Assembly: GCA_947495125.1 (NCBI GenBank)
Contig: CANLXL010000013.1
Span: 62,001 to 126,000, forward strand
Reading direction: 5' to 3'
Source: an uncultured Flaviramulus sp.
GTDB taxonomy: Bacteria > Bacteroidota > Bacteroidia > Flavobacteriales > Flavobacteriaceae
Length of the DNA stretch: 64,000 nt
Shown here: positions 7,712 to 16,406 of the stretch, piece by piece
Numbering within the stretch: the stretch's first letter is position 1
How the letters are laid out: each line of letters opens with the position of its first letter
The notes under the pieces: model-generated
The model's database searches: none
The model's input: the letters and a program-made list of their open reading frames with translations, nothing else
Told to the model about the DNA's origin: nothing
Position numbers and translations under genes: made by a program

Positions 7712-8959
7712 ATGGAAGTATTAAAAATAGCAACGGCAGGAAGTGTAGACGATGGGAAAAGTACCTTAATTGGGCGAATCCTTTACGATACAAAATCATT
7801 GACTACAGATAAGTTAGAAGCCATTGAAAAAACAAGTAAACAACGTGGGTATGATTATTTGGATTTTTCGTTAGCTACCGATGGTTTGGTTGCTGAAAGA
7901 GAACAAGGAATAACGATTGATGTCGCACATATTTATTTTTCAACCGCTAAGAAAAGTTACATTATTGCCGATACACCAGGGCATGTGGAGTATACTCGGA
8001 ATATGGTTACCGGAGCATCAACTTCACAAGCATCCATCATTTTAATAGATGCCAGAAAGGGTGTTATTGAACAAACCAATCGTCATTTCTTCATTAATAA
8101 TTTATTGAGAATTAAAGACATCGTGGTGGCTGTTAATAAAATGGATTTGGTTGATTATTCTGAAGATGTTTATAATAAAATTAAAACAGATTTTGAGGCA
8201 TTGATGAGTAAAAGAGACTATCAGGACCAGAAAATCACCTTTATTCCGGTAAGTGCGTTAAAAGGGGACAATGTGGTGAACAAATCAGAAAAAATGCCAT
8301 GGTATCACGGGGAAGCTTTATTGGAGCACTTGGAGCAATTAGATAAAGCGGATATTTTTAATATAGGAACCCCGCGTTTCCCGGTGCAGTATGTGATTCG
8401 ACCAAAAACGGAAGAGTTTCACGATTTCAGAGGGTATGCCGGTAAAGTTTACGGGGGTAATTTGAGTGTTGGAGATGATATTGTGGTATTACCATCGCAA
8501 ACGAAATCTAAGATTAAAGACATTTATTTCTACGATGAAAAATATGAAACGGCTTCAAGACGATCTTCGGTAACGATTACATTAGAAGACGATATTAATG
8601 TGAGTCGTGGCGATATGATTGTAAAAGCGGGCGATTTACCCACCATTGAAAAACAATTTACAGCCAATGTATGTTGGATGGACTCAAACCAATTGACGGC
8701 TGGTACAAAATATGTGGTTCAGCATGGAATAAATAAAGTACTGGCTAAAGTAGACAGAATTCATCATAAAATTAACCCTGATTACTCAGGAATAGAAACC
8801 GATGTTTCCGGCTTAGGAGTTAACGATATTGCCGAAGTAACTTTTAAACTAAATAAGCCAATTTTTTATGATCAGTTTAGAAATCATAGAACAAATGGGT
8901 CTTTCATAATCATCGATCCACAATCAAATAATACGGTTGGAGCTGGTTTCATCCAGTAA
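7712..8959 (+). CDS. cysN: Sulfate adenylyltransferase subunit 1 (CysN GTPase)
   Basis: Regulatory GTPase subunit of ATP sulfurylase, an EF-Tu-like protein of 415 residues. GTPase motifs are clear: G1 AGSVDDGKST near residue 9, switch II DTPGH near 88 and G4 NKMD near 143, followed by beta-barrel domains II and III. It is the short form. The C-terminal APS kinase (CysC) domain found fused in NodQ-type proteins is absent, since the protein ends right after domain III (NTVGAGFIQ). This matters because no separate cysC occurs in the operon. Operon position is between cysD and the sulfite reductase. Confidence 0.96.
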   Translation: MEVLKIATAGSVDDGKSTLIGRILYDTKSLTTDKLEAIEKTSKQRGYDYLDFSLATDGLVAEREQGITIDVAHIYFSTAKKSYIIADTPGHVEYTRNMVTGASTSQASIILIDARKGVIEQTNRHFFINNLLRIKDIVVAVNKMDLVDYSEDVYNKIKTDFEALMSKRDYQDQKITFIPVSALKGDNVVNKSEKMPWYHGEALLEHLEQLDKADIFNIGTPRFPVQYVIRPKTEEFHDFRGYAGKVYGGNLSVGDDIVVLPSQTKSKIKDIYFYDEKYETASRRSSVTITLEDDINVSRGDMIVKAGDLPTIEKQFTANVCWMDSNQLTAGTKYVVQHGINKVLAKVDRIHHKINPDYSGIETDVSGLGVNDIAEVTFKLNKPIFYDQFRNHRTNGSFIIIDPQSNNTVGAGFIQ

Positions 8960-9009
8960 AAAAAATAAACACTAAATAAATTCCTTTCGTTTGGGAAGGT
9001 AAGAATAGA

Positions 9010-11121
9010 ATGCAAAGTTTTAGAACAGAAATAGAAAATCCGGTTGTTGAAAATGACATTATAGAGTTGGCGAATAAAATTGAGCTTTTTCATAATGGGA
9101 AAATTGATGAAGAGAAATTCAGAAGCCTTCGTTTAGCGAGAGGTGTTTATGGTCAGCGTCAGGAAGGTGTGCAAATGATTCGTATAAAATTGCCTTACGG
9201 AAAAGTTTTGAGCAATCAATTACATAGAATTTCTGATGTTTCCGATGAGTATTCTCGTGGTCGTTTGCACATTACAACACGTCAAGATATTCAAATCCAC
9301 TATGTTGATTTAAACAGAACACCGGAACTTTGGGCAGAATTGGAGCGTGATGACGTAACGCTAAGAGAAGCTTGTGGAAATACGGTTCGTAACGTAACAG
9401 CAAGTGAAACTGCTGGGATTGATGTCAATGAACCGTTTGATGTATCCCCGTATGCTGATGCCTTATTTCGTTTCTTTTTAAGAAACCCTATTTGTCAGGA
9501 AATGGGACGTAAATTTAAAGTCTCTTTTTCCGCTTCAGATGAAGATACCGGGTTATCGTATATGCACGATTTAGGATTTATAGCTAAAATTGAAAATGGT
9601 GTTCGTGGTTTTAAAGTCATGCTAGCCGGTGGTTTAGGGTCACAGCCGCGTCATGCCGATGTGTTATATGAATTTTTGCCATCTGATAAAATCATTCCTG
9701 TAATGGAAGGTGTTTTAAGAATTTTTGATCGTCATGGAGAGCGTAAAAGTAGAGCCAAAGCAAGAATGAAATTCTTACTTAAGGACATCGGTTTAGAAGC
9801 TTTTAAGGCTTTGGTTGAAGAAGAACAAAATGCGATCGAACTTAAATCGGTGCCAATCGATGCGGGTGTTTATAAAGCTTCAGAACCAGTTTCAGTTGAA
9901 GCGCCTAAAGTTGAAATTGCGGATCGAGATGCTTTCAATTTATGGAAGTCGACCAATATAATTCCTCAAAAACAAAAGGGCTATGTGGCTATCGGGATAA
10001 AAGTTTTGCTAGGAGATTTTTATACCGATAAGGCAAGGTTATTGGCAGATTTAGTTGAAAACTATGCCGCAGGAGAAATTCGTTTAACCTTACGTCAAAA
10101 TATATTGATTCCGTTTGTAAAAGAAGAATTGTTAGAATTCTTTTATCTGGAATTGGAAAAATTAGGATTCGTTGAAGCAGGTTATAATAAAGCTGTTGAT
10201 ATTACAGCTTGTCCGGGAACGGATACTTGTAATTTAGGAATTGCAAGTAGCACCGGAATTGCTGATGAGTTAGAGCGTGTTATAAAAACGGAATACCCAC
10301 AATATTTAGAAAATGAAGACTTAGTCATAAAAATTAGCGGTTGTATGAATGCTTGTGGGCAGCATAATATGGCAAACATTGGCTTTCAAGGCATGTCTGT
10401 TCGTACACCGGATAAATTGGTGGCACCGGCCTTACAAGTATTATTGGGTGGTGGTAACTTAGGAGATGGGAATGGCGTTTTTGCCGATAAAGTAGTGAAA
10501 GTACCGAGTAAAAGAGGTCCGGAAGCTTTACGCAGAATTTTAAATGATTTTGAACGTAATGCTCAAGGAAAACCGTTTGTAGAATATTATAAAGAGAAAG
10601 GGGAAAAGTACTTTTATGATTTCTTGACAGATCTTTCGGATGTTTCAAATTTAACTCAAGACGATTTTATCGATTGGGGTGAGGACGAAAAATATGTAAA
10701 AGAAATTGGTATTGGCGAATGTGCCGGAGTGGTTATTGATTTAATTGCAACCCTGTTTTTAGAAAGTGAAGAGAAAATTGAAAACGCTAAGAAATCCTAT
10801 GATGAGAAAGTGTATTCAAGTGCGATATATCATGCTTATAGTTCTTTAGTGAATTCGGCGAAAGCACTATTATTGGCTGAGAACAAAAAAACGAATACGC
10901 ACGCTGGTATTGTAAGTCAGTTTGATGAATTATTTATTACCAGTGGAAGAATTAATATGGGAGTTGATTTTTCGGAGCTGATTTATCAAATCAAAAAACA
11001 TGCACCAACTCAAGAATTCGCAGCGAAATATATTGAAAATGCTAACCAGTTTTTGGATAAAGTGAGAGCTTATAGAGAAACTGAAACGGCAGAAAACAAG
11101 CTTCAAAGGAAAGCAGTTTAA
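9010..11121 (+). CDS. Ferredoxin-type sulfite (nitrite) reductase fused to a C-terminal HEPN domain
   Basis: Six-electron reduction of sulfite to sulfide with siroheme and a [4Fe-4S] cluster, 703 residues. The first ~560 residues form the duplicated ferredoxin-like and siroheme fold, including RGVYGQRQEG and RGRLHITTRQDIQ. The cluster/siroheme cysteines are C-x5-C near 400-406 (ACPGTDTC) and C-x3-C near 445-449 (SGCMNACG). About 100 extra residues at the C-terminus (roughly 585-690) form a helical HEPN-like domain with SAIYHAYSSLVNSAKALL. Sulfite is the likely substrate because the gene lies among cysteine and siroheme genes. Electrons probably come from ferredoxin via the FNR encoded three genes downstream. 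The HEPN part has no known role in sulfite reduction. Confidence 0.9.
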   Translation: MQSFRTEIENPVVENDIIELANKIELFHNGKIDEEKFRSLRLARGVYGQRQEGVQMIRIKLPYGKVLSNQLHRISDVSDEYSRGRLHITTRQDIQIHYVDLNRTPELWAELERDDVTLREACGNTVRNVTASETAGIDVNEPFDVSPYADALFRFFLRNPICQEMGRKFKVSFSASDEDTGLSYMHDLGFIAKIENGVRGFKVMLAGGLGSQPRHADVLYEFLPSDKIIPVMEGVLRIFDRHGERKSRAKARMKFLLKDIGLEAFKALVEEEQNAIELKSVPIDAGVYKASEPVSVEAPKVEIADRDAFNLWKSTNIIPQKQKGYVAIGIKVLLGDFYTDKARLLADLVENYAAGEIRLTLRQNILIPFVKEELLEFFYLELEKLGFVEAGYNKAVDITACPGTDTCNLGIASSTGIADELERVIKTEYPQYLENEDLVIKISGCMNACGQHNMANIGFQGMSVRTPDKLVAPALQVLLGGGNLGDGNGVFADKVVKVPSKRGPEALRRILNDFERNAQGKPFVEYYKEKGEKYFYDFLTDLSDVSNLTQDDFIDWGEDEKYVKEIGIGECAGVVIDLIATLFLESEEKIENAKKSYDEKVYSSAIYHAYSSLVNSAKALLLAENKKTNTHAGIVSQFDELFITSGRINMGVDFSELIYQIKKHAPTQEFAAKYIENANQFLDKVRAYRETETAENKLQRKAV

Positions 11122-11128
11122 TAAAGAA

Positions 11129-11926
11129 ATGGCTAAGATCGTTCCAAAATTAACAGTCGTAGGTGCTGGGCCGGGTGATGTAGATTTAATTACGCTTAAA
11201 GCTATTAAAGCCATTGAATCGGCAGATGTTATCCTTTATGATGCGCTTATCAATGAAGAACTTCTTAAATATGCATCAAAACACGCAGAACTTATTTTTG
11301 TAGGTAAGCGTAAAGGATGTTACCGTTTTCAGCAAGATCAAATCAACGAGCTTATCGTGAGTAGGGCTTTGTCCCATGGACATGTGGTTCGATTAAAAGG
11401 AGGCGACCCATTTATATTCGGGAGAGGCGCTGAGGAAATTGATTATGCCAGACAATTTAAGATAGAAACTTATGTGGTGCCAGGAATAACATCCGCTATC
11501 GCAGTACCTGCATACCGAGGCATTCCATTAACAAAACGGGGAGCTTCAGAAAGTTTTTGGGTGATTACAGGGACTACGAAAGCTCACAAATTATCAAAGG
11601 ATGTTGCTCTGGCGGCAAAATCAACTGCAACCGTTGTCATCCTTATGGGGATGGGCAAACTCAATGAAATTGTTGAGGTATTCAAACGAGAAAATAAGCA
11701 CAGTATGGCCGTGGCCATTATTCAAGATGGGACGACCAACAATGAAAAGTTCGGAATTGGAACCATAAGTACTATTGCCAAAGTGGTTGAAGATGAAGAA
11801 TTGTCTTCTCCGGCCATAATCGTTATAGGTGACGTTGTTAAGGAAAGTGTAGCACTATCGTCTATTAAAGAAAATATAAAACAAGAATCGTTTAATAGTC
11901 TTCTTCCTTTAGGAGAACTTGGATAA
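11129..11926 (+). CDS. cobA: Uroporphyrinogen-III C-methyltransferase
   Basis: SAM-dependent double methylation of uroporphyrinogen III to precorrin-2, the first step toward siroheme. The 265-residue tetrapyrrole methylase shows VGAGPGDVDLITLKA at the N-terminus and the substrate-side motif LKGGDPFIFGRGAEE near residue 90. It starts 7 bp after the sulfite reductase, which needs the siroheme product, and is followed at 6 bp by the siroheme synthase gene. In many bacteria both activities are fused in CysG; here they are separate genes. Confidence 0.94.
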   Translation: MAKIVPKLTVVGAGPGDVDLITLKAIKAIESADVILYDALINEELLKYASKHAELIFVGKRKGCYRFQQDQINELIVSRALSHGHVVRLKGGDPFIFGRGAEEIDYARQFKIETYVVPGITSAIAVPAYRGIPLTKRGASESFWVITGTTKAHKLSKDVALAAKSTATVVILMGMGKLNEIVEVFKRENKHSMAVAIIQDGTTNNEKFGIGTISTIAKVVEDEELSSPAIIVIGDVVKESVALSSIKENIKQESFNSLLPLGELG

Positions 11927-11932
11927 GGGCTT

Positions 11933-12526
11933 ATGGAAAGAAACAATTTATACCCCATTTTTTTAAAAACTAAAAACTTAAACGTGCTCATCGTTGGTGG
12001 GGGCTATGTGGCTGAAGAGAAGTTAACCTTCTTGTTAAAGTCAAGTCCTGATGCCTGTGTAACAATAGTGTCACCTATGTTTAGGGAAGATACTATATCT
12101 TTGTCTAAGAAAGGAAATGTTACGTTAATACAGGATAAATACCGTAAGCGCTATTTAAAAGGAAAGCATATGGTTGTAGCAACGACAGATGTTCCTAAAG
12201 TCAATATAAAGATTTATAAACATTGTAGAAAGCAAAGTGTTTTGGTTAATGTTGCAGACAACCCACCATATTGCGATTTTTATATGGGTGGTATTGTAAC
12301 CAAAGGACATGTGAAGGTAGCAATCTCAACCAATGGTAAGTCGCCAACAACAGCGAAGCGATTACGACAATTTTTCGAAGATGTCATCCCGGAAAATATT
12401 GACGACTTGGTCAAAAATTTAAATGAATATAGAAAAACAATAAAAGGTGATTTTGAACAAAAAGTGGAAACCCTTAACGAATTCACCAAAGGATTAATTG
12501 CAAAAAAAGAAACCTATAATGATTAA
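11933..12526 (+). CDS. Siroheme synthase, precorrin-2 dehydrogenase/ferrochelatase type
   Basis: Oxidises precorrin-2 to sirohydrochlorin and probably inserts iron, completing siroheme. The 197-residue protein matches the N-terminal half of CysG (Met8p/SirC type): NAD-binding motif IVGGGYVAEEKL near residue 20, NVADNPPYCDFYMGGIV near 104 and the dimerisation segment ISTNGKSPTTAKRLR. It overlaps the next gene by 8 bp (ATGATTAA), so translation is coupled. Whether it has chelatase activity as well as dehydrogenase activity cannot be told from sequence alone. Confidence 0.9.
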   Translation: MERNNLYPIFLKTKNLNVLIVGGGYVAEEKLTFLLKSSPDACVTIVSPMFREDTISLSKKGNVTLIQDKYRKRYLKGKHMVVATTDVPKVNIKIYKHCRKQSVLVNVADNPPYCDFYMGGIVTKGHVKVAISTNGKSPTTAKRLRQFFEDVIPENIDDLVKNLNEYRKTIKGDFEQKVETLNEFTKGLIAKKETYND

Positions 12527-13574
12527 AACAGATATACTAATAATTGGTGCTGGACCTACTGGATTATTTACAGTTTTTGAAGCGGGATTGTTAAAACTTA
12601 AGTGCCATTTAATAGATGCATTACCACAGCCCGGTGGACAATGTTCAGAGATTTACCCTAAGAAACCTATTTATGATATCCCAGGTTTTCCGGAAATATT
12701 AGCCGGAGATTTAACCAAAAATCTGTTGGAACAAGGGAAGCAGTTCGAACCCGGTTTTACTTTAGGTGAACGTGCAGAAACCATAGAAAAACAAGAAGAT
12801 GGATCTTTTATTGTGACAACTAATAAAGGAACGCAACATCAGGCGCCGGTCGTGGCCATAGCTGGCGGACTTGGGTCTTTCGAGCCAAGAAAACCTGCTA
12901 TTGAGGGTATAACGAATTATGAAGATAAAGGTGTTGAGTATTTTATTAAGGACCCTGAAATGTATAGAAACAAAAAGGTAGTGATTTCCGGAGGAGGAGA
13001 TTCCGCCTTAGATTGGAGTATCTTTTTGGCCGATGTCGCTTCAGAAGTAACCTTAATTCATAGAAGAAATGAGTTCAGAGGAGCCTTAGATTCTGTTGAA
13101 AAAGTGGGAGAATTAAAGCTTTTAGGAAAAATAAATTTGATCACACCTGGCGAGGTTAAAGAGATTCATGGAGATGGTAAAGTCGAAAGTGTTACCATTG
13201 TAAAAGAAGGCGAGGAGCAAACATTGGAAACCGATCATTTTATTCCTTTATTCGGATTATCACCTAAATTAGGACCTATCGGAAATTGGGGCTTGGAAAT
13301 TGTGAAAAATGCTATAAAAGTTGATAATACATTAAATTATCAAACAAACATTCCCGGTATTTTTGCTATTGGAGATGTGAATACTTACCCTGAAAAACTA
13401 AAGCTTATTCTTTGTGGTTTTCATGAGGCGACGTTAATGTGTCAGGCAGCATATAGAATTATTAACCCTGGAAAAAGATATGTTTTAAAGTATACCACAG
13501 TAAGTGGTGTTGATGGTTTCGATGGGACACGTAAAGAAGCTCCTAAGGCTGTAGTTCGTGCTATTGAGGCATAA
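12519..13574 (+). CDS. Thioredoxin-reductase-like ferredoxin--NADP(+) reductase
   Basis: FAD enzyme moving electrons between NADPH and ferredoxin, 351 residues. FAD-binding IIGAGPTGLF is at the N-terminus, the NADPH-binding motif SGGGDSALD near residue 157, and the C-terminal FAD contact GIFAIGDVNTYP near 285. The CxxC redox pair of true thioredoxin reductases is absent, which places it in the TrxB-like FNR group. The start is the ATG at 12519, overlapping the previous stop; an upstream TTG was not chosen. In this operon it most likely supplies reduced ferredoxin to the sulfite reductase. Confidence 0.9.
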   Translation: MIKTDILIIGAGPTGLFTVFEAGLLKLKCHLIDALPQPGGQCSEIYPKKPIYDIPGFPEILAGDLTKNLLEQGKQFEPGFTLGERAETIEKQEDGSFIVTTNKGTQHQAPVVAIAGGLGSFEPRKPAIEGITNYEDKGVEYFIKDPEMYRNKKVVISGGGDSALDWSIFLADVASEVTLIHRRNEFRGALDSVEKVGELKLLGKINLITPGEVKEIHGDGKVESVTIVKEGEEQTLETDHFIPLFGLSPKLGPIGNWGLEIVKNAIKVDNTLNYQTNIPGIFAIGDVNTYPEKLKLILCGFHEATLMCQAAYRIINPGKRYVLKYTTVSGVDGFDGTRKEAPKAVVRAIEA

Positions 13575-13588
13575 ATATTTGTATTGAT

Positions 13589-14347
13589 ATGACATTATTT
13601 GGTAAACCTTTTAAATGCTTTAACCTCAGATTAAAAGAAACCGTTGAAAACTTTACAAAACAGTTGTTCTATGCGCTTTTTGAAGAAGAAGATGCTCAAG
13701 TCTGGACACAATTAAAGCAAACTTTTTTAGAAGTTGCTCAACAGGTATGTTCAGAAGACAGGACAGTGACCTGGGAGTCGTTTTATAAGGAATTACCTAA
13801 TGTAAGAAGACAATTAGATTTAGACGCGCTGGCATTTGAAAAGAATGATCCGGCATCTGAAAGCTTAGAAGAAATTTATCTGGCTTATCCTGGTTTTCAT
13901 GCGATTGCTATTTATAGAATTAGTCATGAACTGTATAAACTAAATGTACGTATCATTCCAAGAATGATGAGTGAGTATGTCCATGGAATTACGGGGATAG
14001 ATATTCACCCTGGAGCAACTATCGGTGAATCTTTTTTTGTTGATCACGGTACAGGAATTGTTATTGGTGAAACTTCGGTTATTAAAAATAATGTTAAGAT
14101 TTATCAAGGGGTAACCTTAGGAGGGTTGCAGGTAAAAAAGAATTTAGCCTCAACAAAAAGACACCCTACAATTGAAGAAAATGTAACAATCTATGCGAAT
14201 GCTACTATTCTGGGTGGTGATATAGTCATAGGAGCTAACAGTACCATTGGCGCCAATGTTTGGATTACGCAATCGGTTCCGCAAAATTCATTAGTTACTT
14301 ATCAAACCGAAATTAAAATAAGACCTAAGAAGAATGGTATACGGTAA
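13589..14347 (+). CDS. Serine O-acetyltransferase
   Basis: Makes O-acetylserine from serine and acetyl-CoA, the carbon acceptor for sulfide. It has 252 residues: an alpha-helical N-terminal domain and a C-terminal left-handed beta-helix of hexapeptide repeats with the motif GIDIHPGATIGESFFVDHG near residue 132. The length fits the plant/EpsC-like SATs of Bacteroidota. It overlaps the following cysteine synthase gene by 14 bp, so the two enzymes are made together and may associate. The C-terminus ends RPKKNGIR. Confidence 0.93.
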   Translation: MTLFGKPFKCFNLRLKETVENFTKQLFYALFEEEDAQVWTQLKQTFLEVAQQVCSEDRTVTWESFYKELPNVRRQLDLDALAFEKNDPASESLEEIYLAYPGFHAIAIYRISHELYKLNVRIIPRMMSEYVHGITGIDIHPGATIGESFFVDHGTGIVIGETSVIKNNVKIYQGVTLGGLQVKKNLASTKRHPTIEENVTIYANATILGGDIVIGANSTIGANVWITQSVPQNSLVTYQTEIKIRPKKNGIR

Positions 14348-15224
14348 TAGTGTTCTAAATCAAATTGGTAATACACCACTTGTTGAAGCGAGTCATATCA
14401 TTTCAAATAAAAATGTAAGACTGTTTTTAAAGCTTGAAGGTAATAATCCTGGCGGAAGTGTAAAAGATAGACCAGCTTTTAATATGATTAGCGAAGCGCT
14501 TAAACGTGGAGATATTAAAAAAGGTGGTTATTTGGTAGAGGCCACAAGCGGTAATACAGGGATAGCATTAGCATTTATAGCGGAGCTTTTAGGATTGAAT
14601 ATGGTTTTAGTAATGCCGGAAAACTCCACTGAAGAGCGTGTTAAAACCATGCGGGCTTATGGCGCTGAAGTTATTTTAACCCCGGCAGATATTGGAATAG
14701 AAGGATCGCGTGATGTAGCTTTTAAACTTAGAGATGAGAGGGGGTATGTGTTGTTAAACCAATTTGAGAATGACGATAATTGGAAAGCACATTATAAAAC
14801 TACGGGGCCCGAAATTTGGGAAGCGACTGGAGGCAAGATAACTCATTTCGTATCCGCTATGGGAACTACAGGAACTATTACGGGAGTTTCAAGATACTTA
14901 AAAGAAAAAAATAAGGGCATTACAATTGTTGGCGCTCAACCGGCCGACGGATCAAGAATTCCGGGTATTAGAAAATGGTCACCAGATTATGTTCCTAAGT
15001 TTTTTGACAGAAATAGAGTTGATCAAGTTGTGGAAGTTACTCAAGAAGAGGCTAAAGGCATGACACAACGATTAGCTAAAGAAGAAGGTGTATTCGCAGG
15101 GATGAGTAGTGGTGGTTCAGTACACTGTGCATTACAAATAGCAGAGTCTATCGAAGAGGGTATTATAGTTGCCATTATCTGCGACAGAGGCGATCGATAT
15201 TTGTCTTCAAGTTTATTTGAGTAA
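14334..15224 (+). CDS. Cysteine synthase (O-acetylserine sulfhydrylase, CysM-like)
   Basis: PLP enzyme joining sulfide to O-acetylserine to give cysteine. The 296-residue protein has the PLP lysine in GGSVKDRPAF (about residue 43), the substrate loop ATSGNTGIALA near 69 and the PLP-phosphate loop SAMGTTGTITG near 173. The shorter length and the sequence NQIGNTPLVEASHI favour the CysM subgroup over CysK, but the exact sulfur donor is not decidable here. It is the last gene of the ten-gene sulfate-to-cysteine operon. Confidence 0.92.
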   Translation: MVYGNSVLNQIGNTPLVEASHIISNKNVRLFLKLEGNNPGGSVKDRPAFNMISEALKRGDIKKGGYLVEATSGNTGIALAFIAELLGLNMVLVMPENSTEERVKTMRAYGAEVILTPADIGIEGSRDVAFKLRDERGYVLLNQFENDDNWKAHYKTTGPEIWEATGGKITHFVSAMGTTGTITGVSRYLKEKNKGITIVGAQPADGSRIPGIRKWSPDYVPKFFDRNRVDQVVEVTQEEAKGMTQRLAKEEGVFAGMSSGGSVHCALQIAESIEEGIIVAIICDRGDRYLSSSLFE

Positions 15225-15264
15225 ATTTACAGTGGCCAAGCCTTAATTTTGGTTGTCATCTTCA

Positions 15265-16158
15265 ATGAAAAATATATTCTTTTTAGTCATAATTCTAATG
15301 GCATGTAAATCAAATCCCGAAACCGAGGTGCATTCGGATTTTGAAATTGGAATCATTGCCGATTGCCAATACTGCGATTGTGACTCACAAGGGAATAGAT
15401 TTTACAGGCAATCTCCGGATAAGTTCAGAATAGCTATTGAAAAATTAAACACCCAGGAACTTGATTATACGATTCATTTGGGAGATTTTATTGATCGCAA
15501 TTTTGAAAGTTTTGATACGCTGTTACCCATTTGGAATAGCCTAAAATCTGAAAAATATCACGTTCTCGGTAATCACGATTTTAGTGTCAGCGACTCTTTA
15601 AAGCCTTTGGTTCCGCCGAAGATGGGATTAAAAAAACGATATTACAGTTTTATAAAAAATAATTGGCGTTTTATCGTTTTGGACGGAAATGATTTAAGCT
15701 ACCATGGTGCCATATCACCGGAAAAGCAAAAAGAAACGGATTCACTTTTTAAGCTGCTGAAAAAAGAGAAGCAGCCACATTTACAAACTTGGAATGGTGG
15801 TTTGAGCTCAGAACAATTAAAATGGATTGAGGAAGAACTGAATATGGCAAAGCATAAAAATGAATATGTTGGTTTTTATTGTCATTTCCCTACCGGAAGG
15901 GAAGGAGAAGCTCATAACTTATGGAATTATAAAGAGGTTCTTCAGCTTATTGAAAACTACGATAATGTGAAATTCTATTTTAACGGCCATAATCATAATG
16001 GTGACTACCTTGAAAAAAATAATGTCCATCATCTCACATTTAAAGGGATGTTAGACACCGAAGATACTTCGGCATTTGCGACAGCAAGGTTTACCAAAGA
16101 TTCAATTTTTATAAAAGGCTATGGAAGAGAAATTTCCCGGGCGTTAAAAATTGACTAA
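15265..16158 (+). CDS. Lipoprotein metallophosphoesterase, ADP-ribose/CDP-alcohol diphosphatase-like
   Basis: Calcineurin-like phosphoesterase of 297 residues with a lipoprotein signal peptide ending in the lipobox LMAC. Metal motifs are GIIADCQY near residue 35, GDFIDR near 79, GNHD near 104 and GHNHNGD near 245. The order and the DCQYCDCD...RFYRQS segment resemble the ADPRM family, which hydrolyses ADP-ribose and CDP-alcohols, rather than generic phosphatases. I took the ATG at 15265 because the signal peptide begins there; a TTG at 15253 would add four residues. It lies 40 bp after the cysteine operon and before the SAM riboswitch. Substrate is inferred from resemblance only. Confidence 0.75.
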   Translation: MKNIFFLVIILMACKSNPETEVHSDFEIGIIADCQYCDCDSQGNRFYRQSPDKFRIAIEKLNTQELDYTIHLGDFIDRNFESFDTLLPIWNSLKSEKYHVLGNHDFSVSDSLKPLVPPKMGLKKRYYSFIKNNWRFIVLDGNDLSYHGAISPEKQKETDSLFKLLKKEKQPHLQTWNGGLSSEQLKWIEEELNMAKHKNEYVGFYCHFPTGREGEAHNLWNYKEVLQLIENYDNVKFYFNGHNHNGDYLEKNNVHHLTFKGMLDTEDTSAFATARFTKDSIFIKGYGREISRALKID

Positions 16159-16207
16159 TTAGCCTCACTTTTTTTAATAAAAAAGGAACAAATAAAGTTA
16201 ATTGTAT

Positions 16208-16215
16208 TACTTTTG
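16208..16215 (+). promoter_or_regulatory. -7 promoter box of the methionine operon
   Basis: TACTTTTG matches the TAnnTTTG consensus and lies 31 nt before the riboswitch P1 helix, the right place to start the leader RNA near 16222. No good TTTG -33 element was found upstream. Confidence 0.5.
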
Positions 16216-16246
16216 TACCTCAGTTCATAAATGTAATAATATTGTT

Positions 16247-16380
16247 ATCAAGAAAGGCAGAGGGATTAGACCCTATGAAGCCTTGGCAACCCTTTACCCT
16301 ATAAAGAAGGTGCTAAATTCTACTAATATTCTGATGATATTAGAAAGATAACGAAAAGTACTTCTTTTGCTTTTCTTGAT
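16247..16380 (+). ncRNA. SAM-I (S-box) riboswitch
   Basis: S-adenosylmethionine-sensing leader RNA before the methionine operon. The closing helix P1 is a perfect 9-bp pairing of ATCAAGAAA (16247-16255) with TTTCTTGAT (16372-16380). Inside are the S-box landmarks GAGGGA, CCCTATGAAGCCTTGGCAACC (the kink-turn and GCAACC core), AAGGTGCTAAATTC and GAAAGATAACG, in canonical order. The first gene starts 26 nt downstream. No clear T-tract terminator follows, so control may act on translation initiation or on an unusual terminator. High SAM is expected to switch the operon off. Confidence 0.93.
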
Positions 16381-16406
16381 GACATACAGATGTAAATAAT
16401 ATCAAA

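Noticed and set aside
10334-10648. Antisense open frame of about 100 codons opposite the sulfite reductase.
   Set aside because: It lies wholly opposite a conserved domain of a confident gene and shows no protein-like features.
12519-13574. Annotation as thioredoxin reductase.
   Set aside because: No CxxC redox pair is present; the operon context and sequence fit a ferredoxin-NADP reductase.
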